64,000 bases of DNA from positions 620,001 to 684,000 of the forward strand of contig NZ_CP018937.1 of NCBI RefSeq assembly GCF_002849695.1, given 5' to 3'. This document shows positions 25,137 to 33,355 of the stretch, piece after piece (the first letter of the stretch is position 1; every line of letters starts with the position of its first letter). The translations under genes were made by a program, and so were the position numbers. The DNA is from Bacteroides fragilis (GTDB taxonomy: Bacteria > Bacteroidota > Bacteroidia > Bacteroidales > Bacteroidaceae). A model generated the notes under the pieces. It did no database searches, was not told the origin of the DNA, and saw only the letters and a list, made by a program, of their open reading frames with translations.

Positions 25137-25266
25137 ATACAGTATTCAAGCTTGGTCCTGAGCCAGGCTACTACCTGGTTCAGGACCGAAGTCCTACTGT
25201 ATTTATCAGGACTATAAAGATACGCGCCAGGGGTTTGAGTGCCATTAATTGTAAACAGGTGAGAAA
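25137..25266 (+). repeat. Array unit 5, short 3' end
   Basis: Hairpin 25137-25202: ATACAGTA/TACTGTAT outside, 14-bp GGTCCTGAGCCAGG stem (one G-U) with a 6-nt loop. Core at 25205: ATCAG-GACTA-TAAAG-AT-ACGCGCC. The linker is truncated at the next gene's ATG. Confidence 0.8.
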
Positions 25267-25746
25267 ATGGAAGATATTTACCGAGAAACCGTCACCGCCA
25301 TAGAGAACGGCGCAAATTTCCGGATTGATTTCCAGTCCAGAAGTTTAAAAGTAAACGGGAGACACATGATACGGAACGGCAGGCATGATGGCGCTCCGTG
25401 GTTGCCGAAGTACGGCTGCGGGGATTTTTTCACGGATGTGGAGGATCTGTACCGCCGCTATAAACATTCGATACCATCGGAGCGCAGCCAGAGCAAGTCC
25501 CGCCGGTATTTCATGGCATTGCCCGAAAGTGACCTCGAGGACGGGGACATGCTGTATGGGCAACACCGGGACACCGCTCAATTCGAGCTGGAATTCTATA
25601 TCCTCTGCCGGATTATGGGCGGGTTCACATGGAATCCCGAAACGATGGGCAAATGGTTCTGGCAAAGCGAAAAAGACAAGGACCTGGTGATACTCAGAGA
25701 ATGGGTGGAGCCCGGAAGTAATCAACTATTAACAAATTCACAATGA
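25267..25746 (+). CDS. Hypothetical protein between array parts
   Basis: 159 aa, starting right after the array. Contains GANFRIDFQSRSLKVNGRHMI, a SERSQSKSRRYFMALPESDL segment, and a Trp-rich end (GGFTWNPETMGKWFWQSEKD). Overlaps the next gene by 4 nt. Lying between array unit 5 and the distal unit, it may belong to the reverse-transcriptase module. No family recognised. Confidence 0.65.
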   Translation: MEDIYRETVTAIENGANFRIDFQSRSLKVNGRHMIRNGRHDGAPWLPKYGCGDFFTDVEDLYRRYKHSIPSERSQSKSRRYFMALPESDLEDGDMLYGQHRDTAQFELEFYILCRIMGGFTWNPETMGKWFWQSEKDKDLVILREWVEPGSNQLLTNSQ

Positions 25747-26831
25747 GCAGAAAGAAACAAGAAACAAAAATCCTGTGCCCCGGATGCGGCACGGAATTCG
25801 CCATCGCGGACAAGGAATTTACCGCCACGGGCATCGTTATCGGCAAGAATTCGGGTTTGGGCACGGTCTATCCGGCGGTGGCCGGTCATAATCCCCCTGC
25901 CGGACTTCCCAAAGGGGCGCGCGAGCGTATCGAGGCGCTCCGAGGCGCCGGTGTGGACGTGAGCTGCCTGTTCGCCATGCAGGGAGCCGGGGGTGGCGAG
26001 TACGTCGCCTCCAACAAGGACGGGAAACTTACCATCCTGGATGACAACGACCCGATATTCGGCTGCATCATGGCACAGGGTACCGTTCCCAACAACCGCC
26101 TCTTCCGCCGGTGGGTCATGGCGCAGATGTTCCACATGATGTCATATACGCATCACTGCCGGAAAGAGCCGGCAGGGGTGACCGAGATGATCCACAGGAA
26201 AGGCTATGATTACCAGTGGAAAATGCTCCTGAACGAGCTACACGCCCAGATGAAGATGGAACACAAGGACATCACAGGTTTTGTAGAGAGAAACCGCTGG
26301 TTCAACCGTGATGTGGTTCTGGCCATCGCGAGCGACTATGTCAGCGCGCTGAAAAAACACGTGGGTAACCTGGAAACAAGAAAATGCAAGGGAGTTCCCT
26401 ACAAGCGTGTATACGGCCGTAATATTTTCGTGGAGGACCTGCAATCCAAACTGTACTACCCGCTTTCCATCGCGATAACCCACATCAGGCACGCGCTGGA
26501 CGCCGCACAGCTTTACAACGCGGTCAGACAGTTCAATGACCGCCGTATCCGGCTGCCATGGGATACTCCTCAAAGCAAGGCATGGATGGACGCCTATAAG
26601 GGCGCCGGGGCGTTCTTTACCATGCAGAACCTGATCCGTTTCCACGGCTGCACAGCCATTGACGATTCGGGGCGCAGGCTGGACAAGTACCAGTCACTGG
26701 CGTTCCTGTCAGCAAAAGCGGAAGAGTATAAAAACGGAGAAGGATGGCGGTTGCTGGCAGTCCTGAAAAAAATGCTGGCGGACAACAATATCAACATCAA
26801 GAAGAAGATGGCGGCATGGCGTAAGAAGTAG
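25743..26831 (+). CDS. Zinc-ribbon-start hypothetical protein of the reverse-transcriptase module
   Basis: 362 aa. Begins with a CPGCG knuckle (residues 13-17) typical of half a zinc ribbon, though a second Cys pair is not evident. The rest is helical and basic, with FRRWVMAQMFHMMSYTHHC, then LLNELHAQMKMEHKDI and a C-terminal MLADNNINIKKKMAAWRKK that could bind RNA or DNA. Translationally coupled to the 25267 gene. Its final codons run into a possible linker of the distal array unit. No family recognised. Confidence 0.65.
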   Translation: MSRKKQETKILCPGCGTEFAIADKEFTATGIVIGKNSGLGTVYPAVAGHNPPAGLPKGARERIEALRGAGVDVSCLFAMQGAGGGEYVASNKDGKLTILDDNDPIFGCIMAQGTVPNNRLFRRWVMAQMFHMMSYTHHCRKEPAGVTEMIHRKGYDYQWKMLLNELHAQMKMEHKDITGFVERNRWFNRDVVLAIASDYVSALKKHVGNLETRKCKGVPYKRVYGRNIFVEDLQSKLYYPLSIAITHIRHALDAAQLYNAVRQFNDRRIRLPWDTPQSKAWMDAYKGAGAFFTMQNLIRFHGCTAIDDSGRRLDKYQSLAFLSAKAEEYKNGEGWRLLAVLKKMLADNNINIKKKMAAWRKK

Positions 26832-27033
26832 GCCGTCATCTCCATCCGCCCGGTAGGCGGCACGGTGTGGCGGGTCAGAATAAATCAGTACTCCCTCCAT
26901 TGAAATGATGCTCATCCCTGTTAACACAAGATGAGCTTCTTTCAATGGAGGCATTACATCGAAAACGTAAAGAGATGCCCCCGTTTGACGACCACACCAC
27001 TATTCTAATCAAAACGACATAATCCTTTATACG
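26832..27033 (+). ncRNA. Distal unit 6 of the reverse-transcriptase array
   Basis: A hairpin at 26894-26951 (CCTCCATTGAAA/TTTCAATGGAGG and GCTCAT/ATGAGC) is followed at 26958 by the array core, ATCGA-AAACG-TAAAG-AG-ATGCCCC, with the same 5-nt and 2-nt spacing as in the main array. Upstream, CGGCACGG and later GAATAAATCAG resemble the linker before other hairpins. The remainder up to 27033 shows nothing more. Confidence 0.75.
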
Positions 27034-27219
27034 ATGAGCAAGAAACAACTACGACGCAGGGCTTACCTGCTGTACCGGTTACGAAAACAGGGTATCCGAT
27101 GCCTGACGCGCTGCCGGACCATCTTCTATCCTTACGGGGAGGATCCGAAATCAGTACCGTACATCCGCAGCCTGATAAGCGAGTTCCATTTCCTGGTCCA
27201 ATTTGAAATATCCGCCTGA
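27034..27219 (+). CDS. Small basic hypothetical protein
   Basis: 61 aa, with a very basic N-terminus (KKQLRRRAYLLYRLRKQG). Not recognised. Confidence 0.5.
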   Translation: MSKKQLRRRAYLLYRLRKQGIRCLTRCRTIFYPYGEDPKSVPYIRSLISEFHFLVQFEISA

Positions 27220-27220
27220 C

Positions 27221-27373
27221 ATGCAACCGGGAGACATTGCAACATTGAAAGTGCCCTACAAGGGCTATCGCCGCATAGAGCTGCTGGAACGGCTCCAATA
27301 CACCTGGCTGGTACGCATCTGTGAGAGCGGGAAGGAAATCGAGGTCTATGAAGACGAGTTCGAAACGGATTAA
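27221..27373 (+). CDS. Small SH3-like hypothetical protein (50 aa)
   Basis: Starts one base after the previous stop. MQPGDIATLKVPYKGYRRI ... YTWLVRICESGKEIEVYEDEFE reads as a small beta-barrel of the kind that opens with GD.A.L. Coding strength comes from tight packing and a full open frame between two genes. Confidence 0.55.
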   Translation: MQPGDIATLKVPYKGYRRIELLERLQYTWLVRICESGKEIEVYEDEFETD

Positions 27374-27385
27374 AGGTACGGAACA

Positions 27386-27673
27386 ATGAAAGGAGAACAA
27401 CAGGAAGAACGCGTACCGAACTTCATCGGTAATGCCGTCATTATCCTCACGGCCAGCCATCTGGGCTGCAGGGTGGAGATGCTCGCCACCGCACAGGAGG
27501 TGTGGCGGACGAAACGCCTGCCCGAGGCGGTGCTGCTGGGCATGTACGAGAAGGCCGCACGCGAGGCCGTGTCGGCTGTCTGGAAGAGAGGCCTGGCGGA
27601 ACAGGCGGACCGTCTCGGAGAGATATTTTACAAGACGGGGGAATTTCCTCCGGACAAAAAACGGGAACACTAA
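27386..27673 (+). CDS. Small hypothetical protein
   Basis: 95 aa, helical: NAVIILTASHLGCRVEML, then LPEAVLLGMYEKAAREAVSA. Not recognised. Confidence 0.55.
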   Translation: MKGEQQEERVPNFIGNAVIILTASHLGCRVEMLATAQEVWRTKRLPEAVLLGMYEKAAREAVSAVWKRGLAEQADRLGEIFYKTGEFPPDKKREH

Positions 27674-27686
27674 AAAAGACACCAGT

Positions 27687-28412
27687 ATGAGAGCAAGAAC
27701 CTTTCAGGAAATATACGACTTCTGTCGTACGGATGACACCTATCGGAGCTATTTCGAAGTATCGGACGAGTCCCGCATCACCGGGGCAAAGGCAAGAAAG
27801 TACTATTACGGCGATATTCGCCGCGGCCAGTGCCGCGTGGGAACATTCATCTACTGCCAGTCAATGCGGCAGCTTGAAAGGTTCCTCGGGGGCGCAAGGC
27901 AGGATCATTACATCCATATTGACCCGCTGACCTGCCGGGAAGTGAGTCTTAAGGACGATATGTTCCCCCACCGGACCGCCTATATCGTGGTACACGTCAG
28001 GCGGCAGGGCGTGCGGATTGAAATCGAGCATCCCCTGCACAAAGGATGGGTAGATTTCACGGCACGTTCCCACCGTCCCTTCACCAGGGAGGGAATCATA
28101 GCCGAGGCGAAGTCCTATATTGACAGGCACATCCTGCTGGCACCGGGCAGATACCGGGACTTGCAGCTGGAACATATGGTTTTCAGGGAACAGTTCCCCA
28201 CATGGTACAGGCAGTATAAAAAGAGACTGCATGACCGGGCGGAAGCCGAACATCAGGACATGGTGGAGAGATACCGGTACAGGAATGACATCACCTACGG
28301 GGAAGCCCGTGACATGCTTGCGGCTTCAGGCATATTTTTCGACCTGAACTGCGACGAGTTCGAGCGGGATGAGATTACGGAACAATTTGTACAACTCTGT
28401 AACAGAACTTGA
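27687..28412 (+). CDS. Hypothetical protein
   Basis: 241 aa from the ATG at 27687. Tyr/Arg-rich: EIYDFCRTDDTYRSYFEVS, HIDPLTCREVSLKDDMFP, TAYIVVHVRRQGVRIEIEHP and a C-terminal acidic segment. Looks like one alpha/beta domain with a helical end. No family. Confidence 0.65.
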   Translation: MRARTFQEIYDFCRTDDTYRSYFEVSDESRITGAKARKYYYGDIRRGQCRVGTFIYCQSMRQLERFLGGARQDHYIHIDPLTCREVSLKDDMFPHRTAYIVVHVRRQGVRIEIEHPLHKGWVDFTARSHRPFTREGIIAEAKSYIDRHILLAPGRYRDLQLEHMVFREQFPTWYRQYKKRLHDRAEAEHQDMVERYRYRNDITYGEARDMLAASGIFFDLNCDEFERDEITEQFVQLCNRT

Positions 28413-28413
28413 A

Positions 28414-28932
28414 ATGGAAACGGACATAGTAAGAAAATGTATTGCGGACTATCTGCACAAGATAGACAGGTACAGGCAGCAACGGGATGAACTGCAAGGA
28501 AGGATTGATGCGACCCGCCGGAAAATTGCCTGGCATGAAAAGCGGATCATCAGGCTGTCAGAACAGCAGAAACGTATCGAAAGGCCGTGGTGGACGAAGG
28601 AAATCGTGGCTCCCCTCATGCGGGAAGTGGCACGCCTCACCCCGGAGGTGGCATGGAGTGCCGAAAACCTGTACACCCATGGGCTGAGGGCAGCATGTTC
28701 TGTTTACGGGGAAGCACAAAACGGCGGGACCGTCGGCCTGACTTTCACGTTTGACGGCGGTGTCCTCAGTTATGACACCGGGGAAGTCACACGCCGATTC
28801 GCTCCGGGTACGCTCGGTGATATCAACGGCATGAACAATGTCTGCGCCCCCGTGGAGAGTGTGGACACACTGGTTGCAAAAGTAAATGGACAAAGAGTGG
28901 AACTTAAAAGCCAAGCGGATGAACCTGTATAA
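28414..28932 (+). CDS. Coiled-coil hypothetical protein
   Basis: 172 aa. Residues 1-65 form a coiled coil (YLHKIDRYRQQRDELQGRI, then IRLSEQQKRIERPWW); the rest is a beta-rich domain (VGLTFTFDGGVLSYDTGEV). Starts 1 bp after the preceding stop. Not recognised. Confidence 0.6.
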   Translation: METDIVRKCIADYLHKIDRYRQQRDELQGRIDATRRKIAWHEKRIIRLSEQQKRIERPWWTKEIVAPLMREVARLTPEVAWSAENLYTHGLRAACSVYGEAQNGGTVGLTFTFDGGVLSYDTGEVTRRFAPGTLGDINGMNNVCAPVESVDTLVAKVNGQRVELKSQADEPV

Positions 28933-29503
28933 TCAAATCAAATATAACGGATACCACATCAACATCTACTATGATGACGATGCCGGAAGCCCGCGAAAAA
29001 TGTTCGACAACCTCGGTACGCTCTACACGGCACACCGTCGCTACCGCCCGGAGAAGGAGTTCGATGAGCACTTTGATATCGACAAGGTTTTTGACGGGCG
29101 CATCGGAAATTTCCGGGGATCGTTCCTGAAGGAGTATATCGCCTTGCCGGTCTATCTCTACGAGCATAGCGGCACTACGGTATCCACCTCGCCGTTCAGC
29201 TGCCCGTGGGATTCCGGATTTTTCGGCATCATCGCGGTACCGTTGGACAAGGTGCGCCGGGAATACGGGTGGAAGAACATCACCGTGGAACGCAGGAAGC
29301 GGATCGAGGAATACCTGCAAGGTGAAATCAAAACCCTTGACGACTACTACACCGGAGAGGTCTTCGGATATTGCATAACACCGGAGGATGACGACTCCAA
29401 CGAACTGGACAGCTGTTGGGGATTCTACGGAACGGACAGTCTGAAAGAGATGGAAGCCGAATGCAGGCATATCATCGACGGACTGGACAAGGCGGCAGCA
29501 TAA
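28919..29503 (+). CDS. Hypothetical acidic protein
   Basis: 194 aa from the ATG at 28919, which overlaps the previous gene by 14 nt; an ATG at 28886 is possible. YNGYHINIYYDDDAGSPR, then FDEHFDIDKVFDG and CPWDSGFFGIIAVPLDKV. The WDSGFFGIIAV stretch is a distinctive core that I have seen repeatedly in phage and plasmid hypothetical proteins, but no activity is known to me. Confidence 0.65.
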   Translation: MNLYNQIKYNGYHINIYYDDDAGSPRKMFDNLGTLYTAHRRYRPEKEFDEHFDIDKVFDGRIGNFRGSFLKEYIALPVYLYEHSGTTVSTSPFSCPWDSGFFGIIAVPLDKVRREYGWKNITVERRKRIEEYLQGEIKTLDDYYTGEVFGYCITPEDDDSNELDSCWGFYGTDSLKEMEAECRHIIDGLDKAAA

Positions 29504-29513
29504 AATAGAAAAA

Positions 29514-30431
29514 ATGATTGACATGGAAGAAAAACAAGATTATAAGGAGATTAAGGTACGCCTGCATCATATAGATCGCGGGAACTGCACGGAAGTCTGG
29601 GAAGTACAGACGGAGGAAGGCAAGCCCGGGCGCTATCTGGGACGTGATGACGGTTATGGTCCGAAGGAGTGGTACACGCTCTGCGATGCCCCCTACGGAT
29701 ATTGCGAGAGGGACTGCCACGTAAGGACGGACCTCATCCTTGTCATATGTGACAAGAAATGGAACGAGGTACTGCGTGACGGAATGGACAGGGAACGCTT
29801 TCCCGAAAGTTTCCCTTCATTGGACGAGGCATGCAACGAGGCATGGGACAAGGTCGTGAAAGGGCTTCCGCATGTCACACGCAAAGGTTTCGGGCAGTGG
29901 ATTACCAAACAGTCATTCCTTCCGCTCAGCCAGACCGAGGAGCTGAACTGGCGGGATTGCTACTGTGAGGAAGAGGCAAGCGAGATTCTCTCGCGTTTTA
30001 CATGGATCAGTGAAGAGTACGCCATCTTCAAGGTCACCCGGCGGCACACCAAATGCGATGCACGGTGGTACGAGTATTACGCGGGCAAGACAAACCGGCA
30101 GGAACACGAAAGTTACGTCCGTTTTTTCGGATACGAGTTCCATGACCGACATGTCAGCGACGTAATCGGAACACTCGGCAGGCGGTGTGACGACATCTTC
30201 CGTACTGTGGTGGAAACCCGCACGGACCACTACTACGGGCGCACGGTTTCCTATTTCATGGACGAGATCATCGGTTACGACCTGTCCCATGAACAAGTCC
30301 GTGACGCCAAGGAATGCAGGTTACGAAAGGCACGGGAAGACTATGATGAGGCGCTCGCCTATTATCATTGGCTGGAAAAGAATGGGAACGGTATCCCACA
30401 GAACACAGAACAGGAAAAACAGTCACAATAA
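29514..30431 (+). CDS. Hypothetical protein, first of a paralogous pair
   Basis: 305 aa. Shares its whole length with the gene at 31322: VRLHHIDRGNCTEVWEVQT, WYTLCDAPYGYCERD, FTWISEEYAIFKVTRRHTKC, FFGYEFHDRHVSDV, and a nearly identical end with SYFMDEIIGYDLSHEQVRDA. Conserved Cys and His (about residues 60-70 and 175) may bind metal. Function unknown. Confidence 0.7.
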   Translation: MIDMEEKQDYKEIKVRLHHIDRGNCTEVWEVQTEEGKPGRYLGRDDGYGPKEWYTLCDAPYGYCERDCHVRTDLILVICDKKWNEVLRDGMDRERFPESFPSLDEACNEAWDKVVKGLPHVTRKGFGQWITKQSFLPLSQTEELNWRDCYCEEEASEILSRFTWISEEYAIFKVTRRHTKCDARWYEYYAGKTNRQEHESYVRFFGYEFHDRHVSDVIGTLGRRCDDIFRTVVETRTDHYYGRTVSYFMDEIIGYDLSHEQVRDAKECRLRKAREDYDEALAYYHWLEKNGNGIPQNTEQEKQSQ

Positions 30432-30479
30432 CTAAAAATACAATTCAAAAGTATAACTACAATATAAAAAACATATATA

Positions 30480-31325
30480 ATGAGAACATCATACGGACTT
30501 GAATTCAATACGGTAACAGAAATCAATCCTGAATGGAGCGATTATGACAAGACAATAGCGGAATGCCACCTGGCCAATACCGGTGTGGTCATCGTGGATA
30601 CGGAGTACGGGCAACCGATAGACAACGAATATGACCTTGAAGAGATCTACCGCCTTCTCGAAAAGGAGAATAAAAAAAGCGCCGCCAGGGTAATCCGGTC
30701 TCCCTTCCAGCTTCTTGACGAGCTATGCCTGTTGGAACCCGGGAGCACCATCCACTGTACCTGTCTTCACGGGAAGGACATGGACAATCCCCTGACACTG
30801 AAGGAGAAAAACTGCCGCATCGGCGACTGTCCCACGTTCGTACTCGCACATAATGACGGGAGCACGGTCAGGGTTGACGGCGAGCAAATCATGGAAGGCA
30901 GCTGCCGTTTCGATCTTCCCGGATGGGAAACCCCTCCCGCCGGGCAACTGCGGTATGTAAACAGGACATACCCTGACGGCATTCCGGTACGGCTGGAAGT
31001 ATTTTCCTACGATTCTCCCGGAAACCTTTACGTGGGACTTCTCTCACCGGAGAATGACAACGTGACATCATGGGGATCCTTCACCGACGTGACGGTAAAC
31101 ATGCGCCCCCTTCCTCCGTATTATGCCTTCGTCAAGGAGTACAGCGAGAACGAGGGAATGGGCGAGTTTCTCACCCGGAACGGCATCGCCTGCCGCTCCC
31201 ATGTCATACCCGATATCCAGAACGGATTCGTCACGATGCACGCCTACCTGTTCGACAGGGAACGGCTCGCGCTGCTCGCGCCGGACACTTTTCCCGATTA
31301 CGAAAAAAGCCTTGTGGAAGAATGA
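30480..31325 (+). CDS. Hypothetical protein between the paralogues
   Basis: 281 aa, acidic. EITNP-type start (TVTEINPEWSDYDKTIAEC), an EYDLEEIYRLLEKENKKSA helix, and a beta-rich second half (MRPLPPYYAFVKEYSENEG). Its stop overlaps the next start (ATGA). No family recognised. Confidence 0.65.
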   Translation: MRTSYGLEFNTVTEINPEWSDYDKTIAECHLANTGVVIVDTEYGQPIDNEYDLEEIYRLLEKENKKSAARVIRSPFQLLDELCLLEPGSTIHCTCLHGKDMDNPLTLKEKNCRIGDCPTFVLAHNDGSTVRVDGEQIMEGSCRFDLPGWETPPAGQLRYVNRTYPDGIPVRLEVFSYDSPGNLYVGLLSPENDNVTSWGSFTDVTVNMRPLPPYYAFVKEYSENEGMGEFLTRNGIACRSHVIPDIQNGFVTMHAYLFDRERLALLAPDTFPDYEKSLVEE

Positions 31326-32263
31326 TACCGACTACCATGGAAGTAAAGCAGGAAAATAAAGGCATCAGGGTACGCTTGAACCATATCAGACACGGGGAGT
31401 GTATGGAAGTCTGGCAACTACAGACACCCGAAGGCAAACCAAAACGCTACGTCTGCCGCGATACTTACGGTGAGAATTGCTGGTACTGGCTATGTGACGC
31501 CCCATCCGGCTGTTGCGAACGCGATTACGCAATCAATAACGACATCGCTATAACAGTGTGCGACCAAAGCTGGCGGGAAATCACGCGGGACAGCAATAAC
31601 CGCAGACGTTACGCGAAAAGTTTTGCGACATTGGAAGATACCTACACCGAAGAGTGGAGGAAGATTGCCGGCAACTATCCGGGAGTGACACGGAACGGTT
31701 TCAAGGAATGGATTCTCAAGCAATCGTTCCGCCCGCTCAACGGGACTGAAGAGGCCAACTGGCAATATTGTCGGCATGAAACGGTGGCAAGCGAGACTTT
31801 GGCACATTTTACATGGATCGGTGAGAAGTACGCCATCTGCCGGGTCACCCAGAAACATACCGAATGCGACGCCCGGTGGTACGAATATTATGCGAGGAAA
31901 GTACAGGGAATATATTACGGACACACCCATTTTTTCGGTTACGAGTTCCATGACCGGCATATTAGCGACGTGCTCCGGACGCTCGGCAAACGGTGCGAGG
32001 ACATCGGCAGCACCGTGGTGGAGACCCGCTACAGGAAGGGCCACTCTGCCATGTCCTACTTCATGGACGAGTTCATCGGTTACGACTTGTCCTATGAACA
32101 AGTCCGTGACGCCAAGGAATGCAGGTTGCGCAAGGCAAGGGAAGACTACAACGGGGCGAACACCTACTATTACAAACTGAAAGAGAACGAGGTGAGTGTC
32201 CGAGGCATCGAGGCAATACTGCTTGCCATGAGAAAACAAATGCTAAAAGCGAAAAAACAATAA
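31322..32263 (+). CDS. Hypothetical protein, second of the paralogous pair
   Basis: 313 aa from the ATG at 31322 that overlaps the previous stop; MEVKQ at 31337 is an alternative. Colinear with the 29514 protein over its full length, strongest in HFTWIGEKYAICRVTQKHTE, FFGYEFHDRHISDVL and YFMDEFIGYDLSYEQ. The C-terminus adds a basic helix (LLAMRKQMLKAKKQ). Confidence 0.7.
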   Translation: MIPTTMEVKQENKGIRVRLNHIRHGECMEVWQLQTPEGKPKRYVCRDTYGENCWYWLCDAPSGCCERDYAINNDIAITVCDQSWREITRDSNNRRRYAKSFATLEDTYTEEWRKIAGNYPGVTRNGFKEWILKQSFRPLNGTEEANWQYCRHETVASETLAHFTWIGEKYAICRVTQKHTECDARWYEYYARKVQGIYYGHTHFFGYEFHDRHISDVLRTLGKRCEDIGSTVVETRYRKGHSAMSYFMDEFIGYDLSYEQVRDAKECRLRKAREDYNGANTYYYKLKENEVSVRGIEAILLAMRKQMLKAKKQ

Positions 32264-32271
32264 ATATTGAT

Positions 32272-32535
32272 ATGGAAACAAGTAAAACTATTAAACCAGA
32301 AGAAAATGCCGAAGCATCCGAGATGCTCGGCTATATCATGGGGCAGCTGAAACACAACGGTGGTAAATGGGACCTGACCGATGATGCGGGCAAGCCCGTC
32401 ATCTTTGATACGGAAAAGAACGTGTATATTCCAGATATCATGCTTTCAAAAGACTGTACTCCGTGTGCGGTAATCCCGCTGGGATATTTCGAGGATGACA
32501 CGATCCGTGCCATCGTGGAAATGATTTCCTTGTAA
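32272..32535 (+). CDS. Small hypothetical protein
   Basis: 87 aa from the ATG at 32272. A compact alpha/beta fold: EMLGYIMGQLKHNGGKWDL, then CTPCAVIPLGYFEDD. Not recognised. Confidence 0.55.
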   Translation: METSKTIKPEENAEASEMLGYIMGQLKHNGGKWDLTDDAGKPVIFDTEKNVYIPDIMLSKDCTPCAVIPLGYFEDDTIRAIVEMISL

Positions 32536-32546
32536 TAATCCTCCAA

Positions 32547-32768
32547 ATGAGATTCAAGGACAACGGACTGGCCAACCTTCACGACCGGAACCGTGAGGAA
32601 AGCGGTTTCTGCTGCATGCAACTGATCACATTCCTTACGGACAATGGAGTGAAAAGCTGGGATGAATGGCACCGGGCGCATACCGACGCGGCCCGGGGCG
32701 AATGCAAATACCGGACACGATGCCCGGTTTACCGGCGCAGTAAAAACAAGACAGAATCAGACAAATAA
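32547..32768 (+). CDS. Small hypothetical protein with four Cys
   Basis: 73 aa. ESGFCCMQLITFL and later GECKYRTRCPVYRR supply possible metal ligands. Not recognised. Confidence 0.5.
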   Translation: MRFKDNGLANLHDRNREESGFCCMQLITFLTDNGVKSWDEWHRAHTDAARGECKYRTRCPVYRRSKNKTESDK

Positions 32769-32776
32769 ATACTGCA

Positions 32777-33091
32777 ATGAATAAAATAAGGCCCGAACTG
32801 TTGGAGCGGATAAGAAAATCCAACGAGGAATACAAAAGGATTGGATCCCTGTTGAAACCTTTGGGATTCACGCTTTGTACGGGAGCGGTCTTTTACGGAG
32901 AACGCCCGTTCAGCATGTACTGCGGTAAAATGGAAGACTACCGGTCTTTCATCGACAATATCGACAGTATCAGGGAAAGGTACCGGAAACGGAAAAACGA
33001 GAGCCTGGGAATTTATGAAACAAGAAGTCAAAAGCAACATCCGCAGAATCGAAGCGATACCGTACTGCATAAGAAAAAGAAAGACATATGA
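32777..33091 (+). CDS. Small hypothetical protein
   Basis: 104 aa, basic at both ends (LLERIRKSNEEYKRIGSLLK and HKKKKDI). Overlaps the next gene by 4 nt. Not recognised. Confidence 0.5.
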   Translation: MNKIRPELLERIRKSNEEYKRIGSLLKPLGFTLCTGAVFYGERPFSMYCGKMEDYRSFIDNIDSIRERYRKRKNESLGIYETRSQKQHPQNRSDTVLHKKKKDI

Positions 33092-33297
33092 TACTCAACA
33101 TCGTTAAGAACGGAACAGAAAACACCCGCATAGCGGAAGCTGTCAGGGAGGTATTCCCCGACTCGGAAGTGAAAGTAAAGGAGGATTACGGCATGTCCGT
33201 GGACATAGAGATAAGCTCCCAGGAAGGGCTGCACAGCCTGGAAGGCCTCAAAGAGCTGGAGGACTGTTTCAAGGACTATGACATAAGAATATGGTGA
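33088..33297 (+). CDS. Small alpha/beta hypothetical protein
   Basis: 69 aa. ILNIVKNGTENTRIAEAVREVFPDSEVKV ends in KDYDIRIW; reads as a single beta-alpha-beta unit. The longer quoted pattern is split by a Gly-Thr turn. Not recognised. Confidence 0.55.
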   Translation: MILNIVKNGTENTRIAEAVREVFPDSEVKVKEDYGMSVDIEISSQEGLHSLEGLKELEDCFKDYDIRIW

Positions 33298-33355
33298 CCG
33301 CCACGCAACGGGCGGCAAACCGGAAATTGTTCAACTACAGATAAAAACAATCAAC

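Larger units (their letters stand above)
24388..25266 (+). ncRNA. Tandem array of hairpin-plus-core RNA units behind the reverse transcriptase
   Basis: 879 bp with no gene. Five long hairpins (24444-24534, 24617-24700, 24794-24871, 24965-25043, 25137-25202) differ in sequence but share a layout of stacked stems separated by internal loops. Each is followed, after 0-4 nt, by a conserved core ATCRG-N5-TARAG-N2-AYGYGCC, at 24535, 24703, 24876, 25048 and 25205. The spacing inside the core is identical in every copy. The first three linkers, and more weakly the fourth, also carry an AGCAC followed by a purine-rich GGRA segment. Full units are 171-177 nt long. The array starts at the reverse transcriptase stop codon and ends at the next ATG. 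Probably transcribed with the reverse transcriptase; no internal promoter or terminator seen. Confidence 0.85.

Noticed and set aside
24447..25217. Open frames on both strands inside the RNA array (for example 24720-25217 plus and 24743-25021 minus)
   Set aside because: They run through hairpin stems and cores, have no start context, and their composition follows the palindromes.
23099..25266. Diversity-generating retroelement
   Set aside because: No template/variable repeat pair with adenine-specific differences, no Avd-like gene and no C-type lectin target in the window; the repeats behind the gene are structured and alike in a short core only.
23099..25266. Group II intron with its intron-encoded protein
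   Set aside because: Coding sequence lies immediately upstream, leaving no room for domains I-III, and the domain V-like piece lacks a pairing 5' strand. Kept only as a possible origin.
24388..25266. CRISPR array
   Set aside because: Repeats are degenerate, spaced about 170 nt apart and separated by self-complementary hairpins; no cas genes.
27364..27385. Possible further array core (TAAAG near 27371)
   Set aside because: TAAAG is present but the ATCRG five bases before it is not, and there is no preceding hairpin.
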